A stretch of DNA of 64,000 bases from Ignavibacteria bacterium (lineage in GTDB: Bacteria > Bacteroidota > Ignavibacteria > Ch128b), in assembly GCA_013177855.1 (NCBI GenBank), contig JABLYA010000001.1, positions 1,225,231 through 1,289,230 on the forward strand, given 5' to 3'. The position numbers and the translations under genes are program-made. A model generated the notes under the pieces. It searched no databases. It was not told the origin of the DNA and saw only the letters and a program-made list of their open reading frames with translations. This document shows positions 8,272-17,400 of the stretch, one piece after another; within the stretch, counting starts at the first letter, position 1; every line of letters begins with the position of its first letter.

Positions 8272-9510
8272 ATGAAATCTCTCATTTCCACTTTTCTCTT
8301 TGTTTCATTTCTCTCGTTGCAGTTATATGCAAATATTTGCGTAAACTGTCATAAAACTATCACACCAAATATCGTGAGTGACTGGCAACTCTCTAAACAC
8401 TCACAGAATGATATAACCTGTGATGTTTGTCATGGTAAAGAACATAATAATGCATCAAATGTTGATAAAGTATCAATGCCAAATCCCGAAGTATGTAAAC
8501 AATGTCACGAGATACAAGTTCAACAGTTTAGTAAAGGCAAACATTCTTTCGCCTGGGCAGCAATGAAAGCAATGCCAACTGTTCATTTCCAACCAATGTA
8601 CCTTACAGAAGGAATGAAGGGATGCGGCGGTTGTCATAAAATTGGATTAAAATCCGATGAAGAAATAAAACAACTCAAAGCGCAGGGTCAACAGCACGGC
8701 GTAGCAAGCTGTGATGCCTGTCACACTAGACATACTTTTTCCAAAAAAGAAGCTCAGCAACCACAAGCCTGTCAAACCTGTCATATGGGTTTTGATCATC
8801 CACAATGGGAAATGTATTCAGCTTCAAAACATGGCGTCAGATATTTACTTAAACAAAATGGAACTCTTCCCGAAGGAACAGCTGCACCAACTTGTCAAAC
8901 CTGTCATATGCAAAATGGAAATCATGAAGTAAGAACTGCATGGGGTTTCTTAGCTGTTAGATTACCTTTGCCAGAAGATGAGGAATGGAAAAAAGATCAA
9001 ATAACTATCTTACAGGCTCTCGGTGTTTTAGATCCAGAAGGAAATCCTACAAAACTTGTTGATGTTGTTAAAGCTGCTGATGTAGCAAGATTGACCAAAG
9101 AAGACTTTGATCGTGAAAGAAATAAAATGATTAAGACCTGTGGTGATTGTCATTCTGAAAAGTTCGCTAAAGCAGAGCTTGAAAAAGGTGATAAGATGAT
9201 CCGGGCTGCCGATAAATTAATGGCAGAAGCTATACGCACTGTTGCAGCACTTTATAAAGATGGAATAATTGAAAAACCAAAAGATTATCCTTATGCATTT
9301 CCATTGCTCTTAACTTTTCATGATGCATCGACTGTGATTGAACAAAAATTATTTGTTATGTTCCTTGAACACAGAATGCGAACATTTCAAGGGACATTTC
9401 ATGCAAATCCTGATTATGCTCTGTGGTATGGCTGGAGTGAAATGGTTAGAGATTTATCGGAGATTAAAGAACTTGCAGCTCAAATGCGTCGAGAAAAACA
9501 AATGAGATAA
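8272..9510 (+). CDS. Octaheme c-type cytochrome, hydroxylamine oxidoreductase (HAO)-like
   Basis: A 412-residue secreted cytochrome: signal peptide (1-20) and eight CxxCH heme sites beginning at residues 23, 50, 75, 118, 147, 167, 208 and 290. The number, the N-terminal clustering and the long heme-free helical C-terminus fit the HAO family. Family members oxidise hydroxylamine or hydrazine, or run in reverse as nitrite or NO reductases; forms without the catalytic-heme crosslinking Tyr are thought to be reductive. Tyr residues occur in NPDYALWYGWSEM (Y382, Y386), but whether either matches the crosslinking Tyr needs an alignment. A GGAGG site precedes the ATG. It is the last gene before the terminator at 9536 and so closes the nos cluster. 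Pentaheme NrfA is excluded by heme count and the lack of CxxCK. Confidence 0.8.
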   Translation: MKSLISTFLFVSFLSLQLYANICVNCHKTITPNIVSDWQLSKHSQNDITCDVCHGKEHNNASNVDKVSMPNPEVCKQCHEIQVQQFSKGKHSFAWAAMKAMPTVHFQPMYLTEGMKGCGGCHKIGLKSDEEIKQLKAQGQQHGVASCDACHTRHTFSKKEAQQPQACQTCHMGFDHPQWEMYSASKHGVRYLLKQNGTLPEGTAAPTCQTCHMQNGNHEVRTAWGFLAVRLPLPEDEEWKKDQITILQALGVLDPEGNPTKLVDVVKAADVARLTKEDFDRERNKMIKTCGDCHSEKFAKAELEKGDKMIRAADKLMAEAIRTVAALYKDGIIEKPKDYPYAFPLLLTFHDASTVIEQKLFVMFLEHRMRTFQGTFHANPDYALWYGWSEMVRDLSEIKELAAQMRREKQMR

Positions 9511-9535
9511 TTTTTAGATTAATATTTTTTTCTTG

Positions 9536-9572
9536 AGTCAGGTTTCAAATTATTTTGAGACCTGACTTTTTT
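9536..9572 (+). terminator. Rho-independent terminator after the HAO-like gene
   Basis: AGTCAGGT pairs with ACCTGACT, extended by TCAAA/TTTGA, and is followed by a T-run. It closes the 9.5-kb nos-linked transcription unit. Confidence 0.85.
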
Positions 9573-9585
9573 ATTTTGTTTTGAA

Positions 9586-9593
9586 TATCTTTG
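9586..9593 (+). promoter_or_regulatory. Candidate -7 element TATCTTTG
   Basis: Matches the Bacteroidota TAnnTTTG -7 pattern, 21 bases before the CapA-like start codon and just after the upstream terminator. I see no good -33 TTTG at the usual distance, so the call rests on position and the repeated occurrence of the motif in this window. Confidence 0.4.
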
Positions 9594-9614
9594 CTTCACT
9601 AAAAACAGATATTC

Positions 9615-10775
9615 ATGAAAATTCAATCTTTAAGGTTTTCTTCTTTCATTCTCTTATTTATTTCTGCTGTTATCGCCTATTTAATTACTAACAAAACTGA
9701 CAATTTACTAACCACAAGTAAAACAGAAACTCACCAGGATACGATCTGGATCTCTGCAGTTGGAGATTTAATGTGTCATTCACCACAAATTAAAGATGCA
9801 CTTAAATCTGATGGACGTTATGATTTTTCACATATGTTTGAATTTGTAAAACCAATTATAAGTGAAAGTGATTTAGCAATTGGTAATTTAGAAACAGTTC
9901 TTGCCGGTTCAGAGAAAAGGTTTTCTGGTTATCCGCTCTTTAATTCACCTGATGAATTCGTTTATGCAATTAAAGATGCTGGCTTTGATATTTTGATTAC
10001 TTCAAATAATCACTGCCTTGATAGAGGATTTTATGGATTAGAACGAACAATAAAAATTTTAGACAGTCTGGCTATAAAACATTCTGGAACGTATTCTTCA
10101 AAAGAAGATGCTGAAAAAATTTTGATAATCAATATAAAAGGGATCAAACTGGCAATTCTTTCTTATACTTACGGGACGAATGGAATTGCACCACCAAAAG
10201 ACAAAGAATTTTGTGTTGCATATATCGATACTCAAAAAATAAAATTAGATATCGAAAAAGCTAAACAGAATAATGTTGATAAAATTATTGTTTATCTTCA
10301 CTGGGGTAATGAATATCAACGATTTCCTGATGCTTTACAAAAAAATCTTTCAAAATTTCTTTTTGAAAATGATGTTGACATCATACTTGGAACTCATCCC
10401 CATGTCATTCAACCTGCTGAGTTAAAGTCAATCACCACGAAAGAAGGAAAACAGAAGAAAGTTTTTGTGATTTATTCAATGGGTAATTTTATTTCAAATC
10501 AAAGAGATAGATTTACTGATAGTGGAGTAATCGTTCATTTATCACTAATTAAAAATTCTTTTTCGGGCGAAACTTGTATTGATACAGTTTTATTTACTTC
10601 GACTTATGTTTCAAAAATAAATCGAAGGTTCAGAGTAATACCCACTGAAAATGCATTGAATAATCTTAAAAATAATGATTCATTGTGGATTAAACTCCTT
10701 TCAACGGAAGAAAAGAAACTGAGACAGGTCTTGAATGACTTTCAAAATCATATCTGGATGAAATCGAAGAATTAA
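9615..10775 (+). CDS. CapA/PgsA-like calcineurin-fold phosphoesterase
   Basis: A 386-residue protein with an N-terminal membrane anchor or signal (about 10-28) and the CapA/PGA_cap metallophosphoesterase motifs in order: GDLMCH (metal site), GNLET, SNNHCLDRG, HWGNEY, GTHPHV and YSMGNFISNQ. CapA proteins take part in poly-gamma-glutamate capsule production, but many stand-alone homologs have unknown substrates. No capB or capC is nearby, so capsule synthesis is unlikely to be its job here; a periplasmic phosphoesterase is the safer statement. The ATG at 9615 gives a short leader after the candidate promoter at 9586. It appears to be a single-gene unit. Confidence 0.8.
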   Translation: MKIQSLRFSSFILLFISAVIAYLITNKTDNLLTTSKTETHQDTIWISAVGDLMCHSPQIKDALKSDGRYDFSHMFEFVKPIISESDLAIGNLETVLAGSEKRFSGYPLFNSPDEFVYAIKDAGFDILITSNNHCLDRGFYGLERTIKILDSLAIKHSGTYSSKEDAEKILIINIKGIKLAILSYTYGTNGIAPPKDKEFCVAYIDTQKIKLDIEKAKQNNVDKIIVYLHWGNEYQRFPDALQKNLSKFLFENDVDIILGTHPHVIQPAELKSITTKEGKQKKVFVIYSMGNFISNQRDRFTDSGVIVHLSLIKNSFSGETCIDTVLFTSTYVSKINRRFRVIPTENALNNLKNNDSLWIKLLSTEEKKLRQVLNDFQNHIWMKSKN

Positions 10776-10810
10776 TTGTCATTTTGAATTTTGGGAATTT
10801 TAAAACAAAA

Positions 10811-10843
10811 AAACCTTCGATTTTGTGAGAAAATCGAAGGTTT
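10811..10843 (-). terminator. Terminator of the tRNA-Thr unit
   Basis: A perfect 14-bp stem (AAACCTTCGATTTT with its complement) and a 5-base loop. On the minus strand it is followed by TTTTTTTGTTTT, so it ends transcription of the tRNA just downstream of its 3' end. Confidence 0.9.
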
Positions 10844-10847
10844 GTTG

Positions 10848-10920
10848 AGCTGGCGGAGGGACTTGAACCCACGACCTGCTGATTACAAGTCAGCTGCTCT
10901 ACCAGCTGAGCTACGCCAGC
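10848..10920 (-). tRNA. tRNA-Thr (anticodon TGT)
   Basis: Read on the minus strand, it folds as a standard cloverleaf: acceptor GCTGGCG/CGCCAGC (7 bp), D-arm GCTC/GAGC, anticodon stem GCTGA/TCAGC with loop CTTGTAA (anticodon TGT, reading ACA), and T-arm with loop TTCAAGT. The T-stem has one T-T mismatch. The discriminator is T; CCA is not encoded. A terminator follows directly. This is the only complete tRNA I find in the window. Confidence 0.93.
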
Positions 10921-10974
10921 ATTTAAATCTTAATCTCTACCAAAATTTCAATTTGTGAATTTACTTTCAATCAC

Positions 10975-11023
10975 GACCTTCCCGATTAAAATCGGGATGC
11001 TCTACCAACCGAGCTACGCCAGC
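10975..11023 (-). pseudogene. tRNA-Thr-like 5' half, copy 1
   Basis: On the minus strand it starts GCTGGCGTAGCTCGGTTGG, matching the acceptor 5' strand and D-arm of the real tRNA-Thr, then has a 7-bp hairpin TCCCGAT/ATCGGGA with loop TTTA in place of the anticodon arm, and AGGTCGTG. The T-arm and acceptor 3' strand are absent, so it cannot be a normal tRNA. The anticodon position would read TTT, but decoding is not expected. Confidence 0.8.
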
Positions 11024-11077
11024 ACTTAATTCTTAATCTCTACCAAAATTTCAATTTGTGAATTTACTTTCAATCAC

Positions 11078-11125
11078 GGCCTTCCCGATTGAAATCGGGA
11101 TGCTTTACCAGCTGAGCTACGCGAG
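11078..11125 (-). pseudogene. tRNA-Thr-like 5' half, copy 2
   Basis: Same layout as copy 1: acceptor 5' strand slightly altered (CTCGCG), D-arm GCTCAGCTGGTAAAGC, then hairpin TCCCGAT/ATCGGGA with loop TTCA. The T-arm and acceptor 3' strand are missing. The hairpin stem is identical to copy 1 although it differs from the functional tRNA. Confidence 0.8.
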
Positions 11126-11176
11126 TGTTTAATTCGTAATTTCTACCAAAATTTCAATTCAATTAAAAATGCGATG

Positions 11177-11207
11177 CAAAAATACGATACGAACAGAAAA
11201 TTTTCAA
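11177..11207 (-). promoter_or_regulatory. Promoter of the tRNA-Thr / tRNA-like unit
   Basis: On the minus strand, ATTG is separated by 20 bases from TATTTTTG. This fits the Bacteroidota promoter (-33 TTTG, -7 TAnnTTTG) in sequence and spacing. It lies downstream of the glnA terminator and upstream of both tRNA-like copies, so the predicted transcript runs through them into tRNA-Thr and stops at 10811. Confidence 0.6.
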
Positions 11208-11209
11208 TT

Positions 11210-11244
11210 AGAAGGAGAAGAATAATTTCTTTTCTTCTCCTTCT
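11210..11244 (-). terminator. Terminator of lrp-glnA
   Basis: A perfect 12-bp stem (AGAAGGAGAAGA with its complement) around an 11-base loop, 20 bases after the glnA stop. The T-run on the minus strand is weak, but the position and stem strength support it. Confidence 0.75.
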
Positions 11245-11263
11245 GAAAGATTAGAGGATGAAA

Positions 11264-12691
11264 TCAAACATCATAATAAAGTGCAAATTCAAAGGGATGC
11301 GGTCTTAAAGCCATTTCTTGTAATTCACGAGTTTCTTTATAAGAAATCCAGGTCTTAATTACATCCTCAGTAAAGACATTTCCCCTTAAAAGGAATTCGT
11401 GATCTTTTTTCAAAGCTTCAAGTGCTTCGCCAAGTGATGCAGGAGTATGAGGAACATTCTTTAATTCTTCTGGCGGCAAATCATAAATGTCTTTATCCAA
11501 TGGTTCTCCTGGTTCAATTTTATTGATTATTCCATCAAGTCCAGCCATTAACATCGCTGAAAATGCAAGATATGGATTGCACGATGGATCGGGACATCGA
11601 TACTCAATTCTTTTTGCTTTTGGATTATGTGTGTACATTGGTATTCTGATTGCAGCACTTCTATTTCTTTGAGAATAAGCGAGATTAACTGGAGCTTCAA
11701 ATCCAGGAACAAGCCGCTTATAAGAATTAGTTGTTGGATTAGTGAAAGCACACAAAGCTGGCGCGTGTTTCAATAGTCCACCTATGTAATAAAGTGCAAG
11801 TTCACTTAGTCCAGCATATTCTTTACCAGCAAATAATGGTTTGTTGTTTTTCCACAAACTTTGATGCACATGCATTCCACTTCCATTATCACCAAATAAT
11901 GGTTTCGGCATAAATGTAGCTGTATAACCATGTTTGTTTGCCGTATTCTTAACGATATATTTGAACATCATCAATTGATCTGCTGAGCGAATTAATTCAG
12001 CGAATCTCAAATCAATTTCTCCTTGTCCACCTGTTGCAACTTCATGATGTTGTGCTTCAACTTCAATCCCACACTTAATTAATGTTTGGACCATTTCATT
12101 TCTTAAATCATTAAAAGAATCGATCGGAGGAACAGGGAAATACCCTTCTTTCTGTCTTGGGAAATAACCATTATTTGGAAACTCTTTTCCTCGACTCCAA
12201 ATTCCCTCTTGTGAATCAATTTCATAATAGGAATAGTTTATTGATGCATCAAATCTCACATTATTAAAGATGAAAAATTCAGCTTCAGGACCAAAGTAGG
12301 CTGTATCTGCGATGCCAGTCGATCTTAGATATTCAACTGCTTTTTGAGCAATACTTCTTGGGCATCTTTCGTATCTTTCATGAGTAATAGGATCATAAAC
12401 ATCGCAGATTAAGCTTAAAGTAGGGACATCAATGAACGGATCAACAAAAGCAGTATCCGGATCTGGAATAATAATCATATCACTTTCATTTATTGCTTTC
12501 CAGCCTCTGATACTCGAAGCATCAAAACCAAATCCATTTTCAAATGCGGATTCATCAAATTGATCAATAGGCACGGAGAAATGCTGCCATTGAAATGGAA
12601 AATCAATGAACTTAAAATCAATCATTTTTATGTCATGCTTTTTTATTAGAGAAAAAACTTTCTCTATGGAATTTGCATTTCGTTTTTTCAT
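11264..12691 (-). CDS. glnA: Glutamine synthetase, type I
   Basis: A 475-residue cytoplasmic glutamine synthetase that makes glutamine from glutamate, ammonia and ATP. It shows [10 protein letters not shown] near the N-terminus, the metal/glutamate motifs [19 protein letters not shown] and [16 protein letters not shown], the NRSAAIRIP loop, and [19 protein letters not shown]. Residue Y403 in [10 protein letters not shown] matches the Tyr that is adenylylated in GSI-beta enzymes, although no adenylyltransferase gene is in the window. Its ATG overlaps the stop of the Lrp gene by 4 bp (ATGA), so the two are one operon and the regulator probably controls it. Confidence 0.96.
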   Translation of the reverse strand: MKKRNANSIEKVFSLIKKHDIKMIDFKFIDFPFQWQHFSVPIDQFDESAFENGFGFDASSIRGWKAINESDMIIIPDPDTAFVDPFIDVPTLSLICDVYDPITHERYERCPRSIAQKAVEYLRSTGIADTAYFGPEAEFFIFNNVRFDASINYSYYEIDSQEGIWSRGKEFPNNGYFPRQKEGYFPVPPIDSFNDLRNEMVQTLIKCGIEVEAQHHEVATGGQGEIDLRFAELIRSADQLMMFKYIVKNTANKHGYTATFMPKPLFGDNGSGMHVHQSLWKNNKPLFAGKEYAGLSELALYYIGGLLKHAPALCAFTNPTTNSYKRLVPGFEAPVNLAYSQRNRSAAIRIPMYTHNPKAKRIEYRCPDPSCNPYLAFSAMLMAGLDGIINKIEPGEPLDKDIYDLPPEELKNVPHTPASLGEALEALKKDHEFLLRGNVFTEDVIKTWISYKETRELQEMALRPHPFEFALYYDV

Positions 12692-13164
12692 CTGTGTTCC
12701 CTTTCCTTTTGTTTGATTTTAACTATTTGAAAATCTTTAATTGTTGATAAAACTACATTGGTTTTTGTACCTGTAACTCCTGGCCATGCTTGAATCTTTG
12801 AGAGGATTTTTTCGAGCGAAGAGGTATTTTCAGTTACAACTTTTAAGATATGCGAGCCCTCACCTGTTATTGAATGACATTCAAGTATTTCAGGTTCGTT
12901 CATTGCCTTTTGCGTAAATGAATGATAATATTTTGACGACTCCATAAAGACGAAGATGAATGCTGTTACATCGTATCCAGCTTTTTTAAAATCAATATGT
13001 GCTGTGTATCTCTTAATCAATCCTTTATCTTCTAATTTTTTTATCCTCTCACTGATTGCTGGAACAGTTAAATTGACCTTTTCTGCCAAGTCGCTTCTTT
13101 TTATTCTGGCGTTCTCTTGAAGCAATTCAGCTATCTTAAAATCAATTTCATCCAATGAATACAT
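12688..13164 (-). CDS. Lrp/AsnC family transcription regulator
   Basis: A 158-residue regulator: an N-terminal winged helix-turn-helix ([20 protein letters not shown], recognition around [17 protein letters not shown]) and a C-terminal RAM/AsnC effector domain ([16 protein letters not shown]). Lrp-family proteins bind amino acids and control nitrogen and amino-acid genes as dimers or octamers. The 4-bp overlap with glnA and the 17-bp perfect palindrome upstream at 13245-13261 suggest that it regulates its own operon and glutamine synthesis. The ligand cannot be told from sequence; glutamine or a related amino acid is a natural guess. Confidence 0.93.
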   Translation of the reverse strand: MYSLDEIDFKIAELLQENARIKRSDLAEKVNLTVPAISERIKKLEDKGLIKRYTAHIDFKKAGYDVTAFIFVFMESSKYYHSFTQKAMNEPEILECHSITGEGSHILKVVTENTSSLEKILSKIQAWPGVTGTKTNVVLSTIKDFQIVKIKQKEREHR

Positions 13165-13244
13165 TTCTTAACTCCATTAATTGGTTGCAATATTAAAGTA
13201 TTATATGATTATTGTCAATTTTTTTTAAGTTAATTATAATAATC

Positions 13245-13261
13245 ACTTAAAATTTTTAAGT
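13245..13261. promoter_or_regulatory. Perfect 17-bp palindrome, candidate Lrp operator
   Basis: ACTTAAAATTTTTAAGT is perfectly symmetric (8 bp arms about one base) and lies 81-97 bases upstream of the Lrp start. AT-rich palindromes of this size are typical for Lrp/AsnC operators. In such AT-rich DNA a chance palindrome is possible. Confidence 0.5.
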
Positions 13262-13374
13262 ATTTTTAATGCAATAACTAACAAGATTAAGCTGCAAATT
13301 TAAAGTGCTGAGTAAAGATAGGTGTTATTACTGAATTATGAATTGAGGGTTAAAACTGAATTGTTTGAAATAAA

Positions 13375-13408
13375 AAAGCCATCCAGATATTTTCCTCTGG
13401 ATGGCTTT
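13375..13408 (-). terminator. Terminator of the PorV/T9SS operon
   Basis: AAAGCCATCCAGA pairs perfectly with TCTGGATGGCTTT (13 bp) and is followed on the minus strand by a T-run, 23 bases after the PorV stop. Confidence 0.93.
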
Positions 13409-13430
13409 GAATCGTTAAAAGTACTTTTAA

Positions 13431-14438
13431 TTAAAATCTTACTGATATTGAGAAATGTTGAGTGTTCTTCAAAATTCCAAAATCTTGATACGCGTAGTCA
13501 AAGTTAATTCCAAAGCCAGGATAGAAATCATACTTAACACCAACTCCAAGGGTTAAACCCTCCTCAGAATTTTTCAAAAACAAATTTTTATACCCAGCTC
13601 TTAAAGCAAGAAAATTATTAAAGGTATACTCAGCACCAACATTGAGGGATTCAGAATTATCATTAGGATGAAGAGCATCAACTCCAACAGTAATTTTATT
13701 CATTGGAGTGTTTAGTAAATCAAGAGCAACTCCAACTCTAAATAAAAGCGGAAGTGGATAGCTATCTGTTCTAAGATTTGCAAGTATTTGATCATTATTG
13801 CCGTAAATATTTGGATCAATATCGTAGAGTACAAGTAAATCTTTTCCGCTCAATTGCATATCTGTTCCAAAGTTAGAAATAGTAGCTGCAATTCTCATAT
13901 TAAAAATTTCTGAATAGAACAATGTACCTAAATCGAATGCAATTGCACTTGCTGATGAATTCCAGATACTTTGATTGATATATTTTACGCTTCCACCGAT
14001 TGAAAATCGATCGGTCAAATTATAAGCATAACTTAAAGCTAACGACATATCTTTTGCAGTAAAGAATTCACCAGTTCCATCTTGTTCTCTCAGAGTTGTT
14101 ACTTCCATTTTACCATAATCGAGATAAGTAACGCTTAAACCAACTGCACCTAAATCTCCAAGATTAACCTTAGCACCAGCCCAATTAAAAGTTATATCGG
14201 CAAACCAGCTTGTATGAGCAAACATCGCTTCGTTATTTTCAGTCCTTGAAATCCCTGCTGGATTCCAGTAAAGAGCTGTTACATCATTAGCCGTTGCACT
14301 AAATCCACCACCCATTGAAATTGCTCGTGGACCAACTCCGATATTCAGGAAAGGTGCAGCTGTTGAACCAACCTTAGTTTGAGAAAATACATTCAGGAAT
14401 GATGTTAAAACTATAAAGGTTAAAATCTTCATTTTCAT
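13431..14438 (-). CDS. PorV/PorQ family outer-membrane protein
   Basis: A 335-residue protein with signal peptide (1-19) and a FadL-like barrel ending in VRF. The N-terminal region GVGPRAISMGGGFSATANDVTALYWNPAGI is the hallmark of the PorV/PorQ family. PorV is the outer-membrane shuttle of the type IX secretion system, which carries C-terminally tagged cargo to the sortase complex. It is the last gene of an operon that also encodes a large T9SS cargo protein (14 bp upstream) and a TonB receptor. Several PorV-like paralogs per genome are usual in Ignavibacteria, so this may be a cargo-dedicated version rather than the core PorV. Confidence 0.85.
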   Translation of the reverse strand: MKMKILTFIVLTSFLNVFSQTKVGSTAAPFLNIGVGPRAISMGGGFSATANDVTALYWNPAGISRTENNEAMFAHTSWFADITFNWAGAKVNLGDLGAVGLSVTYLDYGKMEVTTLREQDGTGEFFTAKDMSLALSYAYNLTDRFSIGGSVKYINQSIWNSSASAIAFDLGTLFYSEIFNMRIAATISNFGTDMQLSGKDLLVLYDIDPNIYGNNDQILANLRTDSYPLPLLFRVGVALDLLNTPMNKITVGVDALHPNDNSESLNVGAEYTFNNFLALRAGYKNLFLKNSEEGLTLGVGVKYDFYPGFGINFDYAYQDFGILKNTQHFSISVRF

Positions 14439-14452
14439 TTTCTCAACTCCAA

Positions 14453-17400
14453 TTACTTAATTAGGGCAAATTTGCCGGTTTTTGTTCCAACATTCGGGAC
14501 TTCAACGACATAGACATAGACACCATAAGCAACATCAAGATTTTCTTCTGTTCTTAAATTCCAGAATACATCACCTACATAGAGATTATTTTGATAAAGT
14601 GTTTTTATTAATTCACCTCGAACTGTGAAAATGGAAATTTTAGAACCAGGCGGAACATAAGTAAACCGAATTTCTCTTTCTCCTCTTCCACTTGTCTGAG
14701 TACTCAATAATCTTGCTTCGGCTTCATGAGTCACTACATACGGATTTGGAACAACTTTAATTCTATCTAATTCATTCTTTGCTTTTTCAACGTTTATTGA
14801 TGCGCCTTTTGTTGAGAAATAATAAATATCGTTTTTGCTAAAAGGTTTAAGAGTGTAGAGATATAAATATTTTCCTGCAGTTGTATCATTTAAAGGAATA
14901 TTAGCTGCGTTGAAAAGAATATTAACTCGCCAGGTTCTATAAATCGAATCTTGATTAGTTAATGGGTTCCATATCTTTTCTTTGAAGTAAATATTATGAG
15001 TTGTACTAACAGTTCCAGTTCTCCAGTAAACAAAATCAATGTACTCGTTTTTTGTTAGATTCTTAATTTTAAAGTTTACTGGTCTCGCTGGTAAAACATT
15101 ACCTGGAGTTCTTGGATAAAGCGTATCAGCAACAGATGTATCGACAACATCAGGATAAAATTCAATTACATAATCATAAGGCATCCTAATTCCATTATAA
15201 GCAGCGCCTGGTCCTGTTGCTGTCCAGAAGAAAGGAGCAAATATAGGTTTTTGAATTGCTGGATATATTTTTCCTTCTTTGTAACCAGACTTAAGAGTAT
15301 CGAGAATTATTTCATTGTGATTATAAAGATGGACTCTAAAACCATGAACTATAGGAGTTTCACCATTAAATTTAGTCTCATGAGCAATGATGGTATCGTA
15401 TGGTGCCGTGTAGAATGTTGTATCTGAAATATATCTCTTACCATTGATATAAATCGTATCGCCTTTTGGAACATTAATGGATTCCATTGGCTTTACGATA
15501 AATGTTTGATTTAATGACGGAATAAAAACTGTATCTGGAGTAACCAGATCAACCAATGACCAATCTTTAGTATAACCTTGAATTGCTGTATCTGTAAATA
15601 CAATTTTATAATTCCAGCCATCTTTGATTGCCGCATCATCAATGATTTCAATTTCACCTGAACCAGTTCCTCTAAAATCAGGTGATTTCGTAAAAGTTGA
15701 ATAGCTTGCTTGAGTATAACCCACAGGCCTTCCACCGGGAGTTATGTAACCAGTATTGTCATCAGTTATTATCTGACCGGTATTAGTTCTGAAAATGTAT
15801 TTCGAATTCTCAGATGGGAAAATATCAAGCGCCTCATCTCCGCGATCGTAAGCGCAAACAGCATAGTAATAAGTTTGTCCCTTAACGACATTTGAATCAA
15901 CAAACTTATTTACAATTCCAGTATTATCTCCAAGATAGAATGTTGTACCACCGACTTGCTCGAGCAAAGCTTTTGACGGATAAAAGAATCCCTGAATTGT
16001 ATCTTTTAAATCGTATTGTGCAATTGGTTTGTCAAATGTCAATACACCAACGGCATTTGTAATTTGCCTTGCATCTTGAAAACTTGCATCAGTTGCACGG
16101 TAAATTTTATAACCTTGAAAATCTTTTTGCTTAGTAATGAAATCTCTTGAATTTTCAGTCACTCTTCCATCCCAGTAAATCACAACCTTACCATCTTCCT
16201 GAGTTATGTTAATTTTTGGTTTTTTCGGCGGTTGTGGAAATTTATAACCAGCATTATAGATTTGTTGAACGATTCTTTTATTTCCTATAACATCTTTATA
16301 ATCTTCACCAAAAAGAATTGAGACAGAAAATCTTTCAATTTTATCAGGAACTAATGGGAAATAACCTGATCCATAAATAAAATCACCATCCTGAGGAATT
16401 GGTGGAATAACATCAAAACGACCTGGATACATTCGACTCCATAATAATTCATCATCTTTCATATTAGGTGAAGCAGCGAGATTGAAAAAGTTAAAGTTTG
16501 TAAGCCCAATTTGATCTGATTCATCAATATCAGTCTTGCCAAAGTTAGGTTCGCCTTGATCTGGTCTTCCATTTCCTTCAGTTCCATCGGGATCAGGACC
16601 TATGTAACCATCATCAAGTGGACCAATTCCATCACTTCCGACATCATCCATTGCAGGATCCCAATCACCGTCTTCATCTCCAGACCAATGTGTCATTAAT
16701 GTAACAGTTCCATCAGGCAATCTTACCCAGCTTGTAATTAATTGCCCCGCATCGTTATCTCTTCTTTCATCAATTAAAGGATCATTAACACCTTTCCCAG
16801 TTTTCCAATCTTTATATTTAAGAGTTTCATATCCTCTGCTTTGTCTTGCAACAAAATGAATTGCTTCATTTTCATCAATTAGACCATCAAGATCATTATC
16901 AATTCCATCGTATGCACTGGGATGAGGAATTGCAACACCGTTTTCAATCCTTGCAATGTGTCCTTCACGGAAATAAGTTACACCAGGATTAATTATGAAT
17001 CTTACACCCATTGAATAAACAGTATCAATGGTCGGTTTGACTGTATAAAGAGTTCTTTCATAGGTAACGGGATCTATTAAAACAATTTTATCCCCCGCAC
17101 GATAAACAACCGAGTCAAAATCTGCTTTAACAAATTTCGGTGAATTTGGATCTGGTGAATCACCGTCGTTATCAATTCCATCGAATGGATTACCCGGAGA
17201 TTCAAGAAAAGCATAACCGACATAACCAACTTTTTGTCCTTTGTTGCCTTTATTATCACTATCCCAGGAATAAGTTATCCAATCATAAACATCAAAATAT
17301 CCGAGATCATCTCCGCTATCGCCGTCACCTCCAGCCAGAGTACCTACCACTGTTCCGAAAGCAGCTTTACGATAAATTGTCGTTCCCTCGTTTTTTATAT

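Larger units (their letters stand above)
10921..11163 (-). repeat. Tandem 103-bp repeat carrying tRNA-like fragments
   Basis: Two units of 103 bp (phase set by the tRNA-like segments starting at 10975 and 11078) and part of a third. Each unit has an almost constant AT-rich spacer (about 54 bases) and a 48-49-base segment matching the 5' half of the neighbouring tRNA-Thr. The spacers of units 1 and 2 differ at only a few positions; the third (11126-11163) keeps only part. The arrangement suggests tandem duplication of a tRNA locus with later loss of the 3' halves. Confidence 0.85.

Noticed and set aside
8272-9510. Pentaheme nitrite reductase NrfA
   Set aside because: Eight CxxCH motifs and no CxxCK site exclude NrfA.
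10975-11125. Functional tRNA-Lys (TTT) and tRNA-Glu (TTC)
   Set aside because: Anticodon-like triplets are present, but the T-arm and the 3' acceptor strand are missing, so a mature tRNA cannot form.
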